Shown: positions 7,933-11,538 of the stretch, in pieces
Layout: each line of letters starts with the position of its first letter
Position numbering within the stretch: position 1 is the first letter of the stretch
Origin: Pedosphaera sp.
GTDB lineage: Bacteria > Verrucomicrobiota > Verrucomicrobiia > Limisphaerales > UBA9464
DNA length: 11,538 bases
NCBI GenBank assembly: GCA_009695405.1
Contig: SIAZ01000108.1
Location: forward strand, 1 to 11,538
Direction: 5' to 3'
Translations under genes and position numbers: made by a program
Notes under the pieces: model-generated
What the model saw: the letters and a program-made list of their open reading frames with translations, nothing else
Told to the model about the DNA's origin: nothing
The model's database searches: none

Positions 7933-8452
7933 CATTACTCACCGATCCTTCCACAGATTCGACAAGTAAATCGCCGTGCTCTTGAATGGCATAGCCACCC
8001 GCCTTATCAAGGGTGTAGACTTTAGATAGATAATCATCAATCACTCTGTGATCGTACGAACGAAATCGGACCTGCGTCGTCTCAGAAAATAGTTGGATCC
8101 AACCTGATGCCTGATGAATTAAGCAGACACCCGTCACCACTTGGTGAACCTGTCCAGAAAGTCGCAAAAGAAGCGATCTCGCCTCCAAATCATCAACCGG
8201 TTTTGTCAGCGGTTCACCCTCGAGCCAGACAAGTGTATCTGCACCCACAACAAGAGACCCCGGATACAGAAGCGCAACAGAATAGGCCTTTCGTTCGGCG
8301 TTCACTTCGCAGAGGTGCTGAATCCCGAGCGAAGCATCATTCGATTCAGGGACGTGGCTCGGAATAACTTCAAAAAAGGGAACCACTTGACGAAAAAGTT
8401 CCACCCGACGAGGGGAAGCGGAGGCGAGAAGAACGGGAGGTAAAGTTCGCAT
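7862..8452 (-). CDS. maf: Maf family nucleoside triphosphate pyrophosphatase
   Basis: The 196-residue product has the full Maf signature: SASPRR at residues 11-16 (phosphate binding), NAERKA at 51-56, the GADT motif with Asp72, LSGQVHQVVTGVCL at 98-111, and DKAGGYAIQ and NVIGLP near the end. Maf enzymes are small cytosolic pyrophosphatases that hydrolyse non-canonical or excess nucleotides (dTTP, UTP, modified bases) to monophosphates, preventing misincorporation. I cannot tell the dTTP/UTP type from the 7-methyl-GTP type by eye. The usual GKP triplet after the active site reads TKP here. The ATG at 8450-8452 sits at the family's normal N-terminus; no clear ribosome binding site is seen. The gene follows mutM on the same strand after 175 bp, so they may be co-transcribed. 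Its 3' end lies inside the flippase gene. Confidence 0.93.
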   Translation of the reverse strand: MRTLPPVLLASASPRRVELFRQVVPFFEVIPSHVPESNDASLGIQHLCEVNAERKAYSVALLYPGSLVVGADTLVWLEGEPLTKPVDDLEARSLLLRLSGQVHQVVTGVCLIHQASGWIQLFSETTQVRFRSYDHRVIDDYLSKVYTLDKAGGYAIQEHGDLLVESVEGSVSNVIGLPVERLKRVLEFWDQSCQEG

Positions 8453-8510
8453 GGAAATCTGGTTTCTTAGGAAGTCGTTTAGTTGAGATAAAACCTCCCC
8501 AACCAGGCTG

Positions 8511-8547
8511 AGATCGTGTCGAAAGACCTCGGTAAGATCGTGTCAAA
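8511..8547. repeat. Direct repeat pair between mutM and maf
   Basis: AGATCGTGTC occurs at 8511-8520 and 8535-8544, 24 bp start to start. Read on the minus strand, each copy is preceded by T-rich sequence (TTTGACACGATCT and TTTCGACACGATCT). The first minus-strand copy contains TTGACA, a perfect -35 hexamer, but no convincing -10 lies at the right distance. The pair lies about 60-95 bp upstream of the maf start and could be an operator or chance. Confidence 0.35.
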
Positions 8548-8627
8548 TTGAGGCGATGCAGCTTCTATTGTAGACGGCAAAGGCTCAAAGACTCGACTCA
8601 AACTGAGCAAGGCTGGAGGTCTTAAAC

Positions 8628-9461
8628 TCACACTTGGCACGCCGAACAAAAGAAAGTCGAACGCCCTAATTGAATTCTTTTCTGAATCAAAGTACCGCAC
8701 GATAAACATGGGCGACCGGTGGCACCGTAGACATTAAATTCTGGGGGCGATTCGACAGATTTAGCTTTTCCATTGGGAGAATAATAGAAAGGGAATCCCC
8801 CCAGTTCAGTAGCCCTTAGATTTCGATCAATTGCAGAAATCAAGGTGTCACGAATAGAGGCATGCAAGCGGTTAATTTCACCCGATTGAAGAAACTTAGC
8901 GGGTCGAAACGGTGAAATGCGGGCAAGAAAAAGAGATTCTGACGCGTAAATATTTCCGATTCCAACCACTCGAGTCTGATCCATCAGGAGTGTCTTGATC
9001 GATTGACCTGAACCCGCCAATCGGGTCTGGAGAACCTCGGATGTGAATGCAGCTTCGAGCGGCTCAGGGCCGAGCTCATCGAGTTCCGCGCCGCAGATCC
9101 CTATCCGTCCAAATTGCCGAACATCTTCAAAAACCAAAGACTGCGACTCAAAGAAAAACAGTGCCCCCGTCTGTTTCGGAATAAAATCGCCATTGGCTAT
9201 CCACGAGAGCCGCCCAGTCATGCCCAGATGAAGTAACAAAGTTTGAGGCCGACTCTGCCGATCGACGAGTGTGAAGAGAAGATACTTGGCCCGTCGATCA
9301 AGTCCGACAATCAGTGCCTTTTCTAGGGCCGCATTCAAGTCTGAAGCGATTCGGGGACGAATCAGGCGAGACTTTAAAATGGTGATGCTCAACAACTCCC
9401 GCCCCACTACGCTGGGAGCAAGACGTTGACGCAGAGCTTCGATTTCAGGAAGTTCGGGCAT
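8628..9461 (-). CDS. mutM: Formamidopyrimidine-DNA glycosylase (Fpg/MutM)
   Basis: The 277-residue protein opens with MPELPEIE: Pro2 is the Schiff-base nucleophile and Glu3 the catalytic acid once Met is removed, which fixes the start at 9459-9461 and rules out the longer in-frame ATG at 9521. Lys59 in RRAKYLL, His78 in LLHLGMTGR, the QTRVVGIGNIYASE helix-two-turn-helix segment (about 162-176) and a C-terminal zinc finger C252-x2-C255-x16-C272-x2-C275 with Arg267 are all in place. The enzyme removes 8-oxoguanine and ring-opened purines from DNA and nicks the abasic site in base excision repair. It is complete and looks active. It is divergent from the glycosyltransferase gene with a 90-bp gap, and maf follows on the same strand. 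Confidence 0.96.
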   Translation of the reverse strand: MPELPEIEALRQRLAPSVVGRELLSITILKSRLIRPRIASDLNAALEKALIVGLDRRAKYLLFTLVDRQSRPQTLLLHLGMTGRLSWIANGDFIPKQTGALFFFESQSLVFEDVRQFGRIGICGAELDELGPEPLEAAFTSEVLQTRLAGSGQSIKTLLMDQTRVVGIGNIYASESLFLARISPFRPAKFLQSGEINRLHASIRDTLISAIDRNLRATELGGFPFYYSPNGKAKSVESPPEFNVYGATGRPCLSCGTLIQKRIQLGRSTFFCSACQV

Positions 9462-9551
9462 AGCTTGACGGAGATCCACAAAGCAAAAGGACTTTGTATC
9501 CAGAACATTCGTTGCTGGCATCCGAAAGGAGTAACGGTCTAGTGTTTTGCA

Positions 9552-10295
9552 GTGGAGTTACAAATCGTTATTGTAGTTCCAGTCTACAACGAGGCTGGAA
9601 ACATTGAACCGTTAATTAGGGAAGTGAACAAGGCCTTTGCGAGCGAAAGCCGGGCTTGGCAATTGGTTCTGGTCGACGACGCTTCCACCGATGGTACGTG
9701 GGATGTGATCGGTCGGCATCTGGGTTTGGACCTTCACTTGGTGGCCTTCCGGCATAGCCGGAACCGAGGGCAAAGTGCCGCCGTCTGGACAGGAATTTCC
9801 CGAACTGCAGCGCCCTTAATATGCACCTTGGATGGCGATCTTCAGAATGACCCAGCAGATCTACCCCATTTTCTTAAATTATTAGAAGAAGTGGACTTTG
9901 TTTGCGGACGCCGCACCCAGAGAAGAGACAGCAAATTACGCCGCCTTTCCTCTTGGATAGCCCGAAAAGTCCGTACTTGGAGCTTAGGGTGGGATTTTGC
10001 CGACACCGGATGCGCCTTGAGAGCCTTTAAAAGAACGAGTCTTGCAGGCGTATTCTTGTTCAATGGAGTCCATCGATTCCTGCCCATTTTAGTCGCAGGA
10101 AATGGAAGCAAAGTCCGAGAGATTCCAGTTTCGCATCGCCCACGCACCTCCGGCGTCTCAAAGTACGGAGTTTGGAATCGGCTTGGACGCGGCCTTTTTG
10201 ATCTTATTGGCATGGCTTGGTATCAAAAACGACGAATAGATCGGGTTGCCATAGAAACTCCTCTTCAGGTATCAGACTATAAGATGGATAAATAG
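9552..10295 (+). CDS. Family 2 glycosyltransferase, dolichol-phosphate-mannose-synthase-like
   Basis: The 247-residue protein is a GT-A fold transferase. It has VVPVYNEAGNI at residues 8-18, VDDASTDGTW at 41-50, FRHSRNRGQSAA around 66-77, the metal-binding LDGDLQNDP at 93-101 (Asp94, Asp96), and the acceptor-side RPRTSGVSKYGVWNR at 196-210. This is the DPM1/GtrB-like class, which moves a sugar from a nucleotide donor to polyprenyl phosphate at the membrane face. There are no clear C-terminal transmembrane helices, unlike GtrB or ArnC, so it resembles the soluble DPM1 type. GTG 9552 is the only start in frame; a stop lies four codons upstream. The nearest strong ribosome binding motif, AAAGGAG at about 9524-9530, is some 21 bases away, so initiation is unusual. 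Sugar and acceptor are unknown. Confidence 0.87.
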   Translation: MELQIVIVVPVYNEAGNIEPLIREVNKAFASESRAWQLVLVDDASTDGTWDVIGRHLGLDLHLVAFRHSRNRGQSAAVWTGISRTAAPLICTLDGDLQNDPADLPHFLKLLEEVDFVCGRRTQRRDSKLRRLSSWIARKVRTWSLGWDFADTGCALRAFKRTSLAGVFLFNGVHRFLPILVAGNGSKVREIPVSHRPRTSGVSKYGVWNRLGRGLFDLIGMAWYQKRRIDRVAIETPLQVSDYKMDK

Positions 10296-10304
10296 ATTTC
10301 CGCA

Positions 10305-10332
10305 TTGACTTAACGCCTGCAATTTCTAGTCT
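10305..10332 (+). promoter_or_regulatory. Possible sigma-70-type promoter for the FecR-domain gene
   Basis: TTGACT (10305-10310) is followed, after 16 bases, by TAGTCT (10327-10332). The -35 match is good; the -10 matches the consensus only at its first, second and last positions. It lies 41 bp before the start codon, in the gap after the glycosyltransferase stop. Confidence 0.4.
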
Positions 10333-10359
10333 TTTTCCAACAGGTTCAATTCCACTCAC

Positions 10360-10365
10360 AAAAGG
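10360..10365 (+). promoter_or_regulatory. Ribosome binding site for the FecR-domain gene
   Basis: AAAAGG lies seven bases before the ATG at 10373, the same motif and spacing as AAAGG before the TTG of the flippase gene, and close to AAAGGA before the cytochrome-domain gene. Confidence 0.6.
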
Positions 10366-10372
10366 TTTTTAA

Positions 10373-11080
10373 ATGAAACAAAATGGTTCAATTTCACGTT
10401 TCGCCGTACTTTTTTCGGTTTTAGCGCTGCTAACCAACTCCTCAACTTTCGCTGCCGAATCGGGCAAAGCGGAAATCACTAGCCTCAAGGGAGGAGTGAC
10501 AATTGATGGTCAAGCTGCATTCGTTGGAGATGCAGTTGCTCTAGGTCAGGTGGTAGTTACTTCCCCCGATGCTGAATTAAACCTTTTCCTCGGGGACAAT
10601 GGCCCGACTCTCGTGGTGTTTGGACGATCCACTTTGGCTTTTTCTGAACTAAATACCGACAAGACTGGGGCTGAACCGATCATTAGCACCCAGTTTGAAT
10701 TGAAGTCAGGCAAAGTCGCTGGTTACGTCAAGAAAACCTCAGCTCAATCGAAGTACCTCGTTAAGACATCAAAGGGAACTGCTTCGTTTCGCGGCTCTCA
10801 AACCTACGAAATCGATCTGAACGGCAAAGTGTCCATCTGGGAGGGCAAAGCTGTAATGACCTTGATTTCTGGTGCTAGCTTCGAAGTTGCCGCCGGTCAA
10901 ACATTTGATCCTAGTATCGGTGTTGTTGTTGCCAATACCCAACGGATTCCTGCTAACGTTCGGACTACAATTGATTTTACAAAGAAAACGCCCACCGAAA
11001 CCGTTAACGCCATAATTCCCACTCCTACCCGCCCTGATCCGCTGCCCTCAGACACCAAAGGTCTTCCCAAAGCCGGTTAA
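10373..11080 (+). CDS. Secreted FecR-domain protein
   Basis: The 235-residue product has a clear signal peptide (residues 1-28, core FAVLFSVLALL, cut near FAA-ES) and then a FecR-type beta domain (about 32-175): ITSLKGGVTIDG, VVVTSPDAELNLFLGDNGPTL, FELKSGKVAGYVKK, VKTSKGTASFRGSQTYEI and VSIWEGKAVM. The C-terminus (about 215-235) is rich in Pro and Thr. In classical systems FecR is a membrane protein whose cytosolic N-terminus binds an ECF sigma factor. Here there is no cytosolic segment, no second membrane helix and no sigma-factor gene nearby, so a structural or ligand-binding extracytoplasmic role is more likely than anti-sigma control. It has its own promoter candidate, a good ribosome binding site and a strong terminator, and so appears monocistronic. 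Confidence 0.8.
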   Translation: MKQNGSISRFAVLFSVLALLTNSSTFAAESGKAEITSLKGGVTIDGQAAFVGDAVALGQVVVTSPDAELNLFLGDNGPTLVVFGRSTLAFSELNTDKTGAEPIISTQFELKSGKVAGYVKKTSAQSKYLVKTSKGTASFRGSQTYEIDLNGKVSIWEGKAVMTLISGASFEVAAGQTFDPSIGVVVANTQRIPANVRTTIDFTKKTPTETVNAIIPTPTRPDPLPSDTKGLPKAG

Positions 11081-11095
11081 TTGGTCCATTTTAAC

Positions 11096-11127
11096 AAGCC
11101 CGAAGCGTTCATCGCTTCGGGCTTTTT
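11096..11127 (+). terminator. Strong intrinsic terminator
   Basis: AAGCCCGAAGCG (11096-11107) and CGCTTCGGGCTT (11113-11124) are perfect 12-bp reverse complements around the 5-base loop TTCAT, followed by more T, giving TTTTT at the stem end. It begins 15 bp after the FecR-domain stop. The minus side lacks a proper T run, so it acts mainly on plus-strand transcripts. Confidence 0.93.
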
Positions 11128-11538
11128 GGTTTAATTTGTTCCTCAATTGGGCGAACTGATCACTCTCAGTGTAACCCTAGTGTATTGACTGCTTCAATCC
11201 CACGCTTCTTTTGCTGTCGTGCCCACGATTTCCTTAGCGGCGTACGGCGCACAACGCGCGGCCATAAGCCCTCCACAGCTCACCGGCTTTATGGAATATT
11301 AAGGGAACTTCCAAAAACCGAGCTTTTTGAAACGTGACGTTTGAAATTAAAATTTGGAAAAAAACCGACGGTAGTCTGCGGCTCGATGAAATGAACCGAG
11401 TGGTTCCGAGAAAGAGTGGGAAGGGTTTCGAGAGGTCTGACGAAGGCGTCCTGGCGGTCGCATCCGGTTTTTTGAAGCCGCTCAGGTTGTCGTAACGGGA
11501 TAGAGATTGAGGCGCAGAATGGTCTCGTAGCGTTTGAG
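11128..11538. other. Right-end stretch without a confident gene
   Basis: These 411 bp hold no clear plus-strand gene. Visible items are an open minus-strand frame to the edge (11234-11536), an overlapping 23-codon minus-strand ORF with a GGAGGG motif (11194-11265), a second short minus-strand tail ending at 11482, a palindrome AAACGT-G-ACGTTT at 11330-11342, CAAAAA/TTTTTG arms at about 11311-11329, and GC-rich complementary runs around 11237-11262. A decayed gene or a repeat element are both possible. Confidence 0.4.
11234..11536 (-). CDS. Possible C-terminal part of an unidentified protein running off the right edge
   Basis: Read on the minus strand, this frame has 100 sense codons without a stop from the window edge to TAA at 11234-11236. 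It has no ATG or GTG, so any start lies outside the window. The predicted tail includes a Ser/Pro/Arg-rich part and ends ELWRAYGRALCAVRR. I do not recognise a family. A 100-codon open frame can arise by chance in a window of this size, and no motif confirms it. The GC-rich end lies in sequence with inverted repeats. Confidence 0.22.
   Translation of the reverse strand, partial: QTLRDHSAPQSLSRYDNLSGFKKPDATARTPSSDLSKPFPLFLGTTRFISSSRRLPSVFFQILISNVTFQKARFLEVPLIFHKAGELWRAYGRALCAVRR

Noticed and set aside
8107..8443. Two overlapping plus-strand frames across maf
   Set aside because: They are antisense to the well-supported Maf coding sequence and rich in Arg/His/Pro as antisense shadows usually are.
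8479..8709. 76-codon minus-strand frame between mutM and maf
   Set aside because: It overlaps the mutM zinc-finger end in another frame and has no recognisable motif or ribosome binding site.
9462..9521. N-terminal extension of MutM by 20 residues
   Set aside because: MutM needs Pro as the first residue after Met removal; only the start at 9461 gives MPELPE.
1..11538. CRISPR array, tRNA, rRNA, intact insertion sequence or prophage
   Set aside because: I found no regularly spaced repeats, no recognisable RNA gene, and no complete transposase, integrase or phage structural gene.

Overview
The window looks like a chromosomal segment from a member of the Planctomycetota-Verrucomicrobiota group, most likely Verrucomicrobiota. 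The main reason is the large protein at 3223-6516. It joins an N-terminal beta-propeller, a HEAT-repeat middle and a C-terminal single-heme CxxCH domain, an architecture typical of that group. The DUF1080-type protein beside it and the secreted FecR-domain protein fit the same assignment. This is inference from protein architecture; no rRNA or other phylogenetic marker is present.

Layout. Bases 1-1528 look like decayed DNA: the tail of an unidentified gene entering from the left edge, about 500 bp without a gene, then the wreck of an Rpn/DUF4351-type (PD-(D/E)XK nuclease superfamily) gene broken by three frame changes. Bases 1793-6516 hold two intact, overlapping plus-strand genes: a secreted protein with two DUF1080 domains, then the propeller/HEAT/cytochrome c protein. 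A 12-TM oligosaccharide flippase-like protein follows in the same direction with no visible terminator between them. Its 3' end overlaps, tail to tail, a minus-strand maf-type nucleotide pyrophosphatase gene. Upstream of maf on the same strand lies mutM (formamidopyrimidine-DNA glycosylase). Divergent from mutM is a DPM1-like family 2 glycosyltransferase, followed by a separately promoted secreted FecR-domain protein that ends in a very strong intrinsic terminator. The last 411 bp have no confident gene; one minus-strand frame stays open to the window edge.

How the genes work together. The 1793-6516 pair is best read as an exported sugar-degradation unit. DUF1080 proteins are associated with hydrolysis of 3-keto-glycosides, and the cytochrome-bearing partner has a glucose/sorbosone-dehydrogenase-like propeller that could oxidise sugars and pass electrons to its own heme. 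The flippase and glycosyltransferase suggest lipid-linked glycan synthesis and export, but they sit in different transcription units. Maf and MutM are housekeeping genes (nucleotide-pool sanitation and 8-oxoguanine repair).

I see no CRISPR array, tRNA, rRNA, intact transposase or phage gene. I also do not see a clearly new biological system. The most distinctive items are the coupled DUF1080/cytochrome pair, the eroded nuclease gene, the orphan secreted FecR protein and the open frame at the right edge.
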